Source: Verrucomicrobia subdivision 6 bacterium (GTDB lineage Bacteria; Verrucomicrobiota; Verrucomicrobiia; Methylacidiphilales; Verrucolacustridaceae). From it: DNA of 37,543 bases. The stretch spans positions 1-37,543 of the forward strand of contig CAMCDO010000004.1 in assembly GCA_945873585.1 (NCBI GenBank), in the 5' to 3' direction. The notes below the pieces were generated by a model. The model searched no databases and was not told where the DNA came from. It saw nothing but the letters and a program-made list of their open reading frames with translations. Position numbers and translations under genes: made by a program. Numbering within the stretch: position 1 is the stretch's first letter; every line of letters begins with the position of its first letter. Of the stretch, positions 17,648 through 26,520 are shown one piece after another.

Positions 17648-18348
17648 AAAATACTCCGATCCACATGAATTTTGTCGTTCGGGCGCAACCGAATGTCGCG
17701 CCCCTGATCAATCTGAATCTCCTTCGCATTAAACTCCTGCGTAACTCCATTTTGGGTCAACCGTACCTTCCTTCGATTAGCAAAGTCAGTAAAGCCCCCG
17801 CAAGCTGCCACCGCACCCATTGCGGTAAGATCTTTGGTATAAGGAACCCGCATGGGAGACCGGACCTCGCCCGTCACGTCGACAAACCTCTGTTCTTTCA
17901 AATCCACCGTTACGTTTGGATTAGTAAATATCTCATCCTTGATATAGGTCGATTCAATTAACTTTTTCAAAGTAACTGTGGTGTTATTGGCGGCCGCCAG
18001 ACTTCCTATGTGGGGCATGGATATTTTGCCTGCTTCATCAATTTTTACCTCAAAAATACCCTGATCCGCACTCGGCACACCCGTAAGGCGAATAATCAGA
18101 GTGTCACCTCCTCGCAAAAGATCGCTAATATCATCCGAAGAAGTACCCGAGATTGCGCTGGGCGGAACGATTCCCGACATCGGATCAGGGAGAACGACAA
18201 CTGGTGCTCCGGTTGGTGCCGCTGGATTCTCGATCGGACCTTTTGTAGAAAATGCCGATCCCGTACCTTCCCCTAAATGAAGCGATTGCCCAATGACGAC
18301 GTTGCATAGCGTAATCACCGCAAGGAGCGGTCCGAAAATCCGTTTCAT
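17644..18348 (-). CDS. Polysaccharide export protein, Wza-like (Poly_export/SLBB)
   Basis: A 234-aa exported protein, signal peptide about 1-20 (MKRIFGPLLAVITLCNVVIG) with no lipobox Cys. After a Pro/Ala/Gly-rich linker (35-75) comes the Poly_export domain: LLRGGDTLIIRLTG, VKIDEAGKISMPHIG and the FTNPNVTVDL strand. An SLBB-like segment follows: RFVDVTGEVRSPMRVPYTKDLT, then AVAACGGFTDFANRRKV and a C-terminal RLRPNDKIHVDRS. It is shorter than Wza (379 aa) and lacks its C-terminal outer-membrane helix, so it probably builds the periplasmic channel and relies on the neighbouring beta-barrel for the outer membrane. It lies 6 bp after the Wzc-like gene and overlaps nadD by 4 bp. Confidence 0.88.
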   Translation of the reverse strand: MKRIFGPLLAVITLCNVVIGQSLHLGEGTGSAFSTKGPIENPAAPTGAPVVVLPDPMSGIVPPSAISGTSSDDISDLLRGGDTLIIRLTGVPSADQGIFEVKIDEAGKISMPHIGSLAAANNTTVTLKKLIESTYIKDEIFTNPNVTVDLKEQRFVDVTGEVRSPMRVPYTKDLTAMGAVAACGGFTDFANRRKVRLTQNGVTQEFNAKEIQIDQGRDIRLRPNDKIHVDRSIF

Positions 18349-18354
18349 AGAAAA

Positions 18355-20688
18355 CTAAAAAAGATCCTCGTCTTTTGGCGGACGCACGTAAGTGACCCGA
18401 GGAGCCGGAACGACAGGGTCATCAATCCCCTCGCTCGGAGCGGCTTCAGATTCGGCGACGGTAATATCTTCCGCTAGGTCAAGATGCACGCCATTGGCTG
18501 GAACGACTTCAGCGACAACCTTCGGTTCTTCCACCGCCTTTTTCCGGGCCCTCGGGGCACGCTTCTTGTAGCCATACTGCGTCGAGTATCCCGCATAGTA
18601 GTAGTAATTATCATCGGTCTTGATATTTACATTGTTCAAGATAACTCCGAAAAGTTTTCCACCCACTTCTTCGATAACCCGCTTAGCTCGCTGAGAAACA
18701 TTTCGAGGATAGCGCCGATGCTGAATCAGGAGAAGAGTCACATCGACCTCCTGGCTAATGACCGAGGCATCACTAATTCCGAGCACGGGTGGCGAATCCA
18801 CTACAATGACATCGTAATTAACCCGACATATCTCCAAAAGGGAGGCAAAGCGGGCGCGACTAAATCCCCCCAAGTCTTCCGGACCGAGGCTTCCCGCAGT
18901 CAGCATCTCCAAGTTGGGCACCGAGGTGGCTTGAATCAGCTCATCCAGAGAAGCCTGACCCGCCAGAAATTCCCCTAGCCCAAGGGTATTCTCCAAATCG
19001 ACTGACCCATGCATGGAAGGTCGCCGTATATCACCGTCAATAACAAGTACCTTCATCCCGCTCTGAGCGCACACCCAAGCTAAATTAAATGCGGTGGTTG
19101 ATTTTCCTTCTCCAGGCCCACCACTAAGCACAGTAATCGAGCGAGCAATTTCCCGCGAACCCGTAAGATTTAATTTCGCACAAAGGATCCTATATCCTTC
19201 GGTAAAGCGAGAATTAGGATCATCTTTCGTTAAGAATTTCGCCCCCTTAGGAATAACTGCCAGGACGCTGATACCTAAATGACGCTCGACGTCATCCATC
19301 GTCTTAATACTCGTGTCCAAATACTCAATGAAAAAGGCCAAGCTCAATCCAAGGACAAGTCCCACCACCAAACTCAGAGAAAGATTCAGCTTTATGTTTG
19401 GCTTGATCGGCTTCACCCCAGGCTCGGCTCGGTTGATGATTTGCACCGGTCGAGTCTCAATTCTGGACTCCACCGACTGCTGGCGATAGCGGGAGGTTAA
19501 GACTTCCAAGAGCTGGCTCTGTGTTTCGAAATCACGTCGCGCCTCGTTATAGGGGGCTAACCGGTCGGTGCGATCCTCCCGCAGTTGCCCCCTCAGATCA
19601 GTAACTTCTTTCTCCAACCCCTCTACTTTCGCCTGGGCCACACTCAAATCGATAGCCAGAGCACGGCGAATTCCTGTAACCAGTTTGTTCAACTGGTCTC
19701 GACGTTCACTCACCACCCGGACCGCTCCTTGCATCTCGGGGTGCTTCTTGCCGTACCCCATCTTCTGCATTGAGGCGACATTTTGTAGGGCTTGCAGATA
19801 CTGCTGCTTGGTCGAAGCGGTGGTCGAGTCCTCTAACTGCAAGGCAGGCAAAGTCGACTCCAGTTGCTCAATACTTAAATCGGCGACCTTCTCCAGACGG
19901 ACCTTTCGCGAGATCATGTCGGCCCGTAACTCACTCAGCATCGATTCCTTCCTCTGGATTTCCATATCCGACAAGGTGGTTGATTGAACCTGGGACGAAG
20001 CGCCAGGCAACTCATCAATTTTCAAATCTCGCCGTAGGGTCTCAATCCTCGCCGCCGCCTCTTGTACGAGCTTCTTCTGCTTTTGCACTTCCCCATCCAA
20101 CGCCTTAAGCCCCGAATCGCTCCGCCCTGTGATTTCGCTCCGCCGAAACTCTTCATACGAATCAGTAATCGTGTTGGCATACAAAGCCGCCTCTTCAGGC
20201 TTTACGCTAGTGCAAACAACCTCGATCAGCTTGGTGTTTCGAAAGGGTCTCACCTCAAGATAACTTTTTCGAAAAATCATGAACGCCTGATCATCGTTAA
20301 GCGAACCATCCGGCAGCTCCATCGCTTTCGCAAGACGATTGGCTACCCCAAGTTTCGTGATCACTGGATAGAGAACCTTTTTGCTCTGGATCATCTCGAA
20401 CTCCGTTTGAAAGAAAACCGGATCAAATCCCTCAAAACTGCTCGAAAATACTTGAAGATCCTTGTTCTCTTTTTCCACCCGAAGAACGGCGGAAGACTCG
20501 TAAATCTTTGGCTGCAGTTTGGTCACCACGAAACCTGTGCCCATTACCAAAACAATAATTGTAACGGAGGTCGGCCATCGGTTTTTAATTACCCGCCAAA
20601 GATCGTTAACATGAAAAGCAGCCTCACTTGCATTCGCTACACCTGCCCCATACCCGTAGGCTGGCGGGGTCGATGGCATCTCGTTCAC
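18355..20688 (-). CDS. Polysaccharide co-polymerase / tyrosine autokinase, Wzc-like
   Basis: A 777-aa inner-membrane BY-kinase. Order of parts: cytoplasmic N-tail with Tyr/Gly (10-16); TM1 (about 39-57); periplasmic Wzz domain (60-180); long coiled-coil (195-410); GNVR-like segment (410-432); TM2 (about 436-455); cytoplasmic kinase with Walker A GGPGEGKST (523-531), Walker A' VLVIDGDIRRPSMH (547-560) and Walker B VIVVDSPPV (627-635). The Tyr cluster NYYYYAGYSTQYGY is at 694-707. It sets chain length and drives export of a capsule or exopolysaccharide. Odd: the Tyr cluster is followed by a further ~70-residue basic-then-acidic tail, whereas in Wzc it ends the protein. Start GTG 20688; ATG 20679 is possible. 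No phosphatase (Wzb) is seen. Confidence 0.94.
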   Translation of the reverse strand: MNEMPSTPPAYGYGAGVANASEAAFHVNDLWRVIKNRWPTSVTIIVLVMGTGFVVTKLQPKIYESSAVLRVEKENKDLQVFSSSFEGFDPVFFQTEFEMIQSKKVLYPVITKLGVANRLAKAMELPDGSLNDDQAFMIFRKSYLEVRPFRNTKLIEVVCTSVKPEEAALYANTITDSYEEFRRSEITGRSDSGLKALDGEVQKQKKLVQEAAARIETLRRDLKIDELPGASSQVQSTTLSDMEIQRKESMLSELRADMISRKVRLEKVADLSIEQLESTLPALQLEDSTTASTKQQYLQALQNVASMQKMGYGKKHPEMQGAVRVVSERRDQLNKLVTGIRRALAIDLSVAQAKVEGLEKEVTDLRGQLREDRTDRLAPYNEARRDFETQSQLLEVLTSRYRQQSVESRIETRPVQIINRAEPGVKPIKPNIKLNLSLSLVVGLVLGLSLAFFIEYLDTSIKTMDDVERHLGISVLAVIPKGAKFLTKDDPNSRFTEGYRILCAKLNLTGSREIARSITVLSGGPGEGKSTTAFNLAWVCAQSGMKVLVIDGDIRRPSMHGSVDLENTLGLGEFLAGQASLDELIQATSVPNLEMLTAGSLGPEDLGGFSRARFASLLEICRVNYDVIVVDSPPVLGISDASVISQEVDVTLLLIQHRRYPRNVSQRAKRVIEEVGGKLFGVILNNVNIKTDDNYYYYAGYSTQYGYKKRAPRARKKAVEEPKVVAEVVPANGVHLDLAEDITVAESEAAPSEGIDDPVVPAPRVTYVRPPKDEDLF

Positions 20689-20723
20689 TAAGCCAAATTA
20701 CTTGTAGTTAGGCGATTATGCAA

Positions 20724-22085
20724 TCAGTAGGTTCCTCGAACCCCCAAGTAAACTTGATTCCTAGTATAACTCCCTCCATTCCCATTATTTACATCAAAGT
20801 AGGATCCGTAGTTTGTATAGCTCCAACCCAGCTCCGCCGATAGATAAGGGAAAATTTCATAAGCGAACTTACACTGGTAGGTAAGAGTCGTTTGCTGACC
20901 ACTTCCTTGGTATGAGCCAGAGACGGCTATACTTTGTGCCTCAGTTAGTTGAGGCGTGAAGACAGCAACATTGAGAAACAAGCTCTGAATCACCGAAAGC
21001 CTCTCAGTGAAGTAGTGATCCCAATTCGCGTTAATCGTGTAGGCCTCAGAATCGGAGGATGTGGCTAGATTGGACTGTTGGACTGCGACTGAAAGTCCAC
21101 CCGAAACAAAGCTTCTTTGATCATAGTTCCAAGTCGAACTAAGAGAGGCAAAAGGAAAGGCCCCAATTTCCAACTCGCCACTCCCCAGCCCTCCCGCAGA
21201 AATTGTCGAACTACTATCGGACAAACCATAATTGTCGTTCAACTGAATACCCGCGCGCCCACTGAAGGTTATCGTCGGAGTAAACGTCTGGTCTGCACCG
21301 AAAGAGAACGAAACCTGCTGATTGTCACGATAGTTCTGATCATTCTCGTAATCGTAGAGCTGATAATCAAAGGTGAATGTTCCCACCGTTTCGGGTGTAA
21401 AATCTAATCGGAACTGCTGGAAGGCTCCATTATTCATATAATTACTTGTACCCGCGCTTCCCGAGGTAATTCCACCCGCATTATTATAAGTAGCCGCTCC
21501 ATCGGAATTTAAAATCGAGTTGTTCCAGCGTGTGATCATCGCCAAACGGTCCGTGACTCGATAATCAGCTTGGATCGTTCCTAAATTATTAATGAATCCT
21601 TGCGTATTCGTGACAGGCGCTAAACCGACTGTGACTAGGCTCGCTATGGGCTGTTCACTATAAACAAAATTATCCGAAATCGTCAGGCTGGTTCGCGGAT
21701 CAAAGGCATAGGTGTAGCGTCCAATAAAAGCCTGACTGTACTGCAGGTCATAAGACTGATTGATACTAGGAAAATAGGTGCCAGTGAAATCATATCGCAA
21801 AGCCAGGTCTGCCTGGAGTCCAGTATAGTTATATCCAAGCGAAGGCTGGACGCTGGAATAAGTTGAAGAGGAGACATCCGAAGTTGACTGGTAAGTTTGG
21901 GTTAGCGGATTACTGTCATACCCCTCGCGCAAAGCAACCGTCGCCGTAAACGGCTTGGTCCCCTGCTGCCCAGCGGATCCCTGAATTTGTGCTGATAATT
22001 TTCCAGCCGAAAATAAAGCTACGCCAAGAAAGAGAAGCTTAAAAATAAACCGTGTCTGATGTGGAGGAGCTTGGCCGTCTGCCAT
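20724..22085 (-). CDS. Outer-membrane beta-barrel protein of the polysaccharide locus
   Basis: A 453-aa protein with a signal peptide (about 1-33, FIFKLLFLGVALFSAGKLSAQ region). The rest is dominated by short amphipathic strands rich in Tyr, Thr, Ser, Gly and Asn (for example TVALREGYDSNPLTQTYQ, SLGYNYTGLQADLALRYDF, YLGVRGTY) and ends in an aromatic residue (Tyr), typical of outer-membrane barrels. The N-terminal REGYDSNPL resembles the start of barrels encoded beside exopolysaccharide genes in Bacteroidetes/Verrucomicrobia and the PelB/BcsC-like type. Probable role: outer-membrane exit for the polymer, completing Wzc and the short Wza-like protein. Gap of 35 bp to wzc; 128 bp upstream separates it from the membrane-protein gene. 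Confidence 0.82.
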   Translation of the reverse strand: MADGQAPPHQTRFIFKLLFLGVALFSAGKLSAQIQGSAGQQGTKPFTATVALREGYDSNPLTQTYQSTSDVSSSTYSSVQPSLGYNYTGLQADLALRYDFTGTYFPSINQSYDLQYSQAFIGRYTYAFDPRTSLTISDNFVYSEQPIASLVTVGLAPVTNTQGFINNLGTIQADYRVTDRLAMITRWNNSILNSDGAATYNNAGGITSGSAGTSNYMNNGAFQQFRLDFTPETVGTFTFDYQLYDYENDQNYRDNQQVSFSFGADQTFTPTITFSGRAGIQLNDNYGLSDSSSTISAGGLGSGELEIGAFPFASLSSTWNYDQRSFVSGGLSVAVQQSNLATSSDSEAYTINANWDHYFTERLSVIQSLFLNVAVFTPQLTEAQSIAVSGSYQGSGQQTTLTYQCKFAYEIFPYLSAELGWSYTNYGSYFDVNNGNGGSYTRNQVYLGVRGTY

Positions 22086-22125
22086 CTACCAATTCTTGTG
22101 CTTCTCAAAATTATTTCAATGTAAA

Positions 22126-22141
22126 CACACTATATGTTGTG
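22126..22141. promoter_or_regulatory. Imperfect 16-bp palindrome upstream of the beta-barrel gene
   Basis: CACACTATATGTTGTG (22126-22141) is a near-dyad with outer CACA/TGTG arms and an ATAT centre, 41-56 bp before the start codon at 22085 on the minus strand. It is in the only sizeable gap (128 bp) inside the corA-to-rsfS run, so it may be an operator or a promoter-proximal site for the export genes. The match is imperfect and no factor can be named. Confidence 0.3.
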
Positions 22142-22213
22142 CAATTTTGCCGAAGACTATCCAATAACTTGTGCTCAATTTCCTTTACAATAATCCAAAA
22201 CCATAAGCCACAG

Positions 22214-23962
22214 TTAGTTCCACCTTTTCTGAATTGAAAGAAGTAAATATTCGTTGTTTGGAGGTAAAGAGGTGGCAAATGCCTGGGGTAAGTCGGGTGC
22301 TTTTTGGCGACGAATCAAGTCAGCCCATGCGCTCCACTCGGAATTTTCTGCCAACATTTGGCTATACATCCTCACATCCGAACTTGCTGGCGTGAAAAGT
22401 ATACTAAAAACAGGGGTCACCCGATCATGGATCTTGAGAAAATCCTCGCGTGTAGAGGGTATCCACAAAGTAGGTCGATCAGTATACCACGCTTCAGCCG
22501 CAGGAAGATCAGAAGCCTGCAACTCCCCAGGCTCAAACCATGAGCGAATATACAAAAAAATAGGCGGATAAATGGGGGGATAGTTAAAAGGAGCAGGTTC
22601 AGGTAGCGCCAAACGAGAAAGCGTAGGCCAGCACGCCAAGATGGCGACAATCATGGCAAATAACTTCCCCAATAAATCAATCTGCAACCTCCACCGTTCG
22701 ATAATAATCCAAAGATAAGCTGAACCGTAAACACAAGCCACCGGCAGCAGAACCAAAAGCAAGGAATTCTCCTTCGAGTCATTCCCCCGATAGATAAACG
22801 CCGCAGCTAAAACGAGAGTTAAAAGAGTTACCCCCCAAACATTTCTTCCCTGTGCGGCTGAACTTTTTCGAAATCCATGCATCATTGCGATCAAGGCCAA
22901 TGTTCCTGCTACCGCACTACCGCAAAGTGCCGGTCCTTGCGAAACAAGGGAAGTAAGCCCGCGCAGGACTGATCCCCCGACTCGCCGCCAAACGTCCGTT
23001 TTATCTACGTCGAAGCTATACGTCCTCCAAACCAAGTTACCTGGGTAGTTCCCCGAATCCGCGAGGAAATAAGCCCAGTTCAACCCCAAGGGATTCCCCG
23101 TGATCAACCATAACCTTCCCATCCAAGCTAGAAAAAGGGCAAGTCCGATTGACACTCCTAGCAAAAGCCAGCCCCGACCCTGTTTCAAAAAGTAGAAACC
23201 AAAACAGGTGAAAGCCAGCACAGGCCAAATTTGAATCATCTGCACCAGAGGGGTTAAGCCGAAAACCAAACCAGCCAATCCAACCCATAAACCTCCCCCT
23301 TCTCCGGTTCCACCCTCCTCAAGGCTCTCTCCCTGCTGACAACCGCGAAATAAAAGATATCCCGAAAGCGCATAGAGAAAGATGACAAAACACGATAATC
23401 CACCTCCTACCGTCTGGTCCCATACCGATGCACTCCCCGTAAAGAAAACCACCGCTAAGACCCCTGTGCCGATATCGAATTGACGCGCCGCCCAACTGTA
23501 AATAGAAAAGCTCGCGCCCAGCAAAAAGAGCACATTCAAAGCCAGCACCATATAGTCGGGAGGATAAATCCGGAAACCCTTCACATTATCTGGTGAAAGA
23601 TCAAATTTAACCAAAGAGGTTAACTGCCCGATTTTAAAAAGAGACCCTAGAACCAGCGGGTAAAGTGGAGGATTTAAAGTTTCAGGAAAAGCGCTTACTG
23701 AAGGTGCATCATTCCCCATCTTTGCTCGGATCTGCCAGAGCGACAAGGGGCGAATGAACTTTGTTGTAAAACCATTTGCCGTCGAAAGTTGACGAGCCTG
23801 CTGAGCAAGATCCATTGCCTCAGCCGTCCTCAATCCATTAAATTCCCGAATTCCTATCCAACCCGCCAACCCCGCTAAAATTAAAAATAATGCGATCCGC
23901 ACCAGCCAAAGCCGAATTGGACCCGCCTCCACATTATAAACCCAATCTTGTAAGTTGCTCAT
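22214..23962 (-). CDS. Polytopic membrane protein, GT-C glycosyltransferase-like
   Basis: A 582-aa protein with an N-terminal transmembrane helix (about 18-38), a soluble loop (40-125), some eight to ten further hydrophobic helices between about 130 and 450, and a C-terminal soluble domain (460-582). This resembles GT-C fold enzymes (ArnT/PMT/GT39-83 type), which take sugars from polyprenyl-phosphate carriers. The first loop carries an acidic cluster (GIREFNGLRTAEAMD) but not a clear catalytic DE/DD pair, so the assignment is by architecture and neighbourhood only. The C-terminal IWIPSTREDF-like region is unfamiliar. It overlaps the response regulator by 4 bp (ATGA), so it is co-translated with a two-component system, which is unusual for a transferase. 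Confidence 0.55.
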   Translation of the reverse strand: MSNLQDWVYNVEAGPIRLWLVRIALFLILAGLAGWIGIREFNGLRTAEAMDLAQQARQLSTANGFTTKFIRPLSLWQIRAKMGNDAPSVSAFPETLNPPLYPLVLGSLFKIGQLTSLVKFDLSPDNVKGFRIYPPDYMVLALNVLFLLGASFSIYSWAARQFDIGTGVLAVVFFTGSASVWDQTVGGGLSCFVIFLYALSGYLLFRGCQQGESLEEGGTGEGGGLWVGLAGLVFGLTPLVQMIQIWPVLAFTCFGFYFLKQGRGWLLLGVSIGLALFLAWMGRLWLITGNPLGLNWAYFLADSGNYPGNLVWRTYSFDVDKTDVWRRVGGSVLRGLTSLVSQGPALCGSAVAGTLALIAMMHGFRKSSAAQGRNVWGVTLLTLVLAAAFIYRGNDSKENSLLLVLLPVACVYGSAYLWIIIERWRLQIDLLGKLFAMIVAILACWPTLSRLALPEPAPFNYPPIYPPIFLYIRSWFEPGELQASDLPAAEAWYTDRPTLWIPSTREDFLKIHDRVTPVFSILFTPASSDVRMYSQMLAENSEWSAWADLIRRQKAPDLPQAFATSLPPNNEYLLLSIQKRWN

Positions 23963-25329
23963 TTCTTCTTCTCTTTGCGAGGTTTCGAGTCTGCAAGCTT
24001 CCGATGGAGTGTGCGACGATGAATTCCAAGCTGTTTCGCCGCCGCCGTCACATTCTGCCCTGTCTGATTTAAGGCCACTTGGATTGCCTCAAGTTCTAAT
24101 TTTTCCAGTTCGCCCCCAGGAGCAAGCATCCGAAGAGTCGAGCCCCGCCCCAATTGCCTCAGCGAGGCAGGTAGATCACCCGCCTCGATCTTCAACCCTT
24201 GAGCTAGAACCACTCCATGCTCCACCGCCGTCCGCAACTCACGCACGTTCCCAGGCCAGCGATAATCACAAAGTAGCCCCAAACTCTGTCGGCTAAACTC
24301 CAGACTGGGTTTCCCGTTTTCTAGAGCATACTCCTTGCGAAAATGCTCGGCCAAAATCGGAATATCCTCCGCTCGGTCTCGCAGAGGTGGCAGCAAAATC
24401 TGCACCACTCGAATCCGAAAAAATAGATCCTCTCGAAAAGTTCCTTTTTCTACCAGCGTCTCCAAATTGCGATTCGTCGCCGCGACCAGACGCACATCCA
24501 CCTCCATTAACTTATTCCCTCCCACCCTTTCCATTGTGCGCTCTCCGAGAACACGCAGAAGTTTGACCTGAGTCGAAGCATCGATCTCCCCAATCTCATC
24601 CAAGAAAATCGTTCCTCCCTGAGCCTGTTCAAACCGCCCGATTCGACGCTCCACCGCTCCGGTAAATGCTCCTTTTTCATGACCAAAAAGTTCACTCTCC
24701 AAAAGTTGCGGGGAAAGCGCCGCACAATGCACTGCTACGAAGGGGGCGTTTTTCCTCGAGCTCAGGCCATGAAGTGCCCGCGCGACCAACTCCTTTCCCG
24801 TCCCACTCTCCCCTTCGATTAAAACACTCGCCTTTGAGTCCGCGACTTGCCGAATTCGCTCGAGCACATCCTTCATTCCGGCCGAACCCCCCAAAATCCG
24901 CTCCAAGCCAAAGGACCGCTTCAGCTCCGCTCGTAACTGGACATTTTCTTTTTCCACCTGGACCGTTCGCACCGCTCGCCGCAATAACACCTCCACCCGC
25001 TCTAAATCCAATGGCTTGGTCACATAGTCAAAGGCGCCTTGCCTCATCGCCTCGACTGCACTTTCCACTGAGCCATACGCCGTCATCACAACACAGACCG
25101 GTGGAGGTCGTTGGGCCCGGCACAACTCCAATATCCCTAATCCACTTTCATGTCCCAAACGCAAATCGGTTAACACCGCATCCATCGGCTCAGCCAAGAA
25201 AAGAGCTTTGGCCGAACTTAGATCCGCCGCCACGTAGACTTCAAACTTATCCGCCAACCCACGACGCAAGGCATCTCGTGTATTTTTTTCGTCATCCACC
25301 ACCAACAAGTTAGGCTTCTTCTCCGTCAC
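23959..25329 (-). CDS. NtrC-family sigma-54-dependent response regulator
   Basis: A 456-aa three-domain regulator. Receiver 1-120 has the acidic pair Asp12/Asp13, phospho-acceptor Asp55 (AVLTDLRLG) and Lys105 in VTKPLD. The AAA+ domain has Walker A GESGTGKE (173-180), the sigma-54-contacting loop GAFTGA (220-225), Walker B IFLDEIGE (241-248) and the arginine-finger region FREDLFFRIRV. A Fis-type helix-turn-helix at about 415-447 (NVTAAAKQLGIHRRTLHRKL) binds enhancers. All parts look functional. The GTG start forms a GTGA overlap with the kinase stop, and the stop overlaps the GT-C-like gene by ATGA. Targets are unknown; I found no convincing GGCAC-N5-TTGC promoter in the window. Confidence 0.94.
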   Translation of the reverse strand: MTEKKPNLLVVDDEKNTRDALRRGLADKFEVYVAADLSSAKALFLAEPMDAVLTDLRLGHESGLGILELCRAQRPPPVCVVMTAYGSVESAVEAMRQGAFDYVTKPLDLERVEVLLRRAVRTVQVEKENVQLRAELKRSFGLERILGGSAGMKDVLERIRQVADSKASVLIEGESGTGKELVARALHGLSSRKNAPFVAVHCAALSPQLLESELFGHEKGAFTGAVERRIGRFEQAQGGTIFLDEIGEIDASTQVKLLRVLGERTMERVGGNKLMEVDVRLVAATNRNLETLVEKGTFREDLFFRIRVVQILLPPLRDRAEDIPILAEHFRKEYALENGKPSLEFSRQSLGLLCDYRWPGNVRELRTAVEHGVVLAQGLKIEAGDLPASLRQLGRGSTLRMLAPGGELEKLELEAIQVALNQTGQNVTAAAKQLGIHRRTLHRKLADSKPRKEKKK

Positions 25330-26501
25330 AGAACCTTGTTCCTTTCCTCAACAACACCCTCCTCAAGCAAATGAACACGGCGCTCATGCAAAGGAATGCG
25401 CAAAGTAACCACCGTACCTTTTCCCACCGAACTCTCTAGCTGCAGGCTCCCGCCATGCTCCCGCGCAATCCGTTGGACAATCATCAACCCTAGACCCGTA
25501 CCGCCGTGGCGTGTCGTGAAAAACGGCTTACCCAAATGCGGCAGATCGTCAGCCTGAATTCCTGGTCCATAGTCTTGGCATGCCCAAACTAAAAACCCAG
25601 ATTCCCTTTTCACCGTGAAACAAATCATTCCCTTTTCCGCCGAGGCCTGCATCGCATTGCGCAAAATATTATAAATAGCCTGCTTCATCTGCTCTCGATC
25701 CATGGGAACCGTTCCCACATCCTTGGCTACCACCTTTTCCAAAAAGATCTCCCGGTCTTCTAACTCCACCTGCAATGGCTCCAATGCCTCTTCCAATACC
25801 TTCGCAGGATCCTCCACTGTCTTCCGCAAGGGTTGTGGTCGCATCGCCCGCAAGAATTGGGTAATCAGGCCGTCCAATCTTCGAATCTCCTGCTGGCAGA
25901 CATGAAGTGACTCTTTGATTTTTCCTGCGGGAGACGCCTCGAGGCCTTTTAAATCTTTCTCCATAATCTGCAGATGAAGGTGAAGGCTATTTAAAGGATT
26001 GCCGATTTCATGAGCCACCCCCGCCGCCAAAAGAGTCAATGCCTCTAATTGCCCCGCCTCCAATGCCTGCTTAGTTTCTGCTCGGCTCTGGGTCACATCA
26101 TGAAAAATAACCGCGTGAAAAACCCCGTCCCTTCCTCCGATCTTCACGGGCACAAGATAATAGTCCAAAACTCTTGCTTCCGGATAGTCCACCTCAAGAG
26201 TCCCTGAAGAAACTTGGTGATTTTGCAGAAGTGCAATCCAGTCCACCCCGCGCAAACTACGCTGCAAGCTCCAGCCGCCCGCTTCTGCATTCTCTGGAAG
26301 CGCTAAGAGTTGGCCCGCCGCCCGATTCCAGTAGGTCAACCTCCCCTCATCATCCACGACCGCAACTCCTTCCTGCAACGTGTTGAAAATCGTCTCTAAG
26401 AAACCCTTGTCCTCCGCCAGTCGGGTCAGTTGGGTTTGCAAAGCCTCAGGCGTAACCCGATTCGCCCGCTCAATCACCTTCTCTAAAAAGGATGACCTCA
26501 T
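25326..26501 (-). CDS. Soluble sensor histidine kinase, NtrB-like (PAS-HisKA-HATPase)
   Basis: A 391-aa cytoplasmic kinase with no transmembrane helix. A PAS domain covers about 34-137 (GVAVVDDEGRLTYWNRAA ... VIFHDVTQSR). HisKA follows with the H-box VAHEIGNPLNSL (phospho-His164), then a HATPase_c domain with N-box NILRNAMQAS, G1 DYGPGI and G2 HGGTGLGL. The layout is that of NtrB/ZraS-like partners of sigma-54 activators, and the overlapping NtrC gene is its cognate regulator. The signal must be internal (through PAS) or relayed by another protein. It follows corA by 19 bp, so it is probably in the same transcript. The C-terminal 20 residues after the ATPase are basic/acidic and unremarkable. 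Confidence 0.93.
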   Translation of the reverse strand: MRSSFLEKVIERANRVTPEALQTQLTRLAEDKGFLETIFNTLQEGVAVVDDEGRLTYWNRAAGQLLALPENAEAGGWSLQRSLRGVDWIALLQNHQVSSGTLEVDYPEARVLDYYLVPVKIGGRDGVFHAVIFHDVTQSRAETKQALEAGQLEALTLLAAGVAHEIGNPLNSLHLHLQIMEKDLKGLEASPAGKIKESLHVCQQEIRRLDGLITQFLRAMRPQPLRKTVEDPAKVLEEALEPLQVELEDREIFLEKVVAKDVGTVPMDREQMKQAIYNILRNAMQASAEKGMICFTVKRESGFLVWACQDYGPGIQADDLPHLGKPFFTTRHGGTGLGLMIVQRIAREHGGSLQLESSVGKGTVVTLRIPLHERRVHLLEEGVVEERNKVL

Positions 26502-26520
26502 ACCAGTCTGCTCTCCTAAC

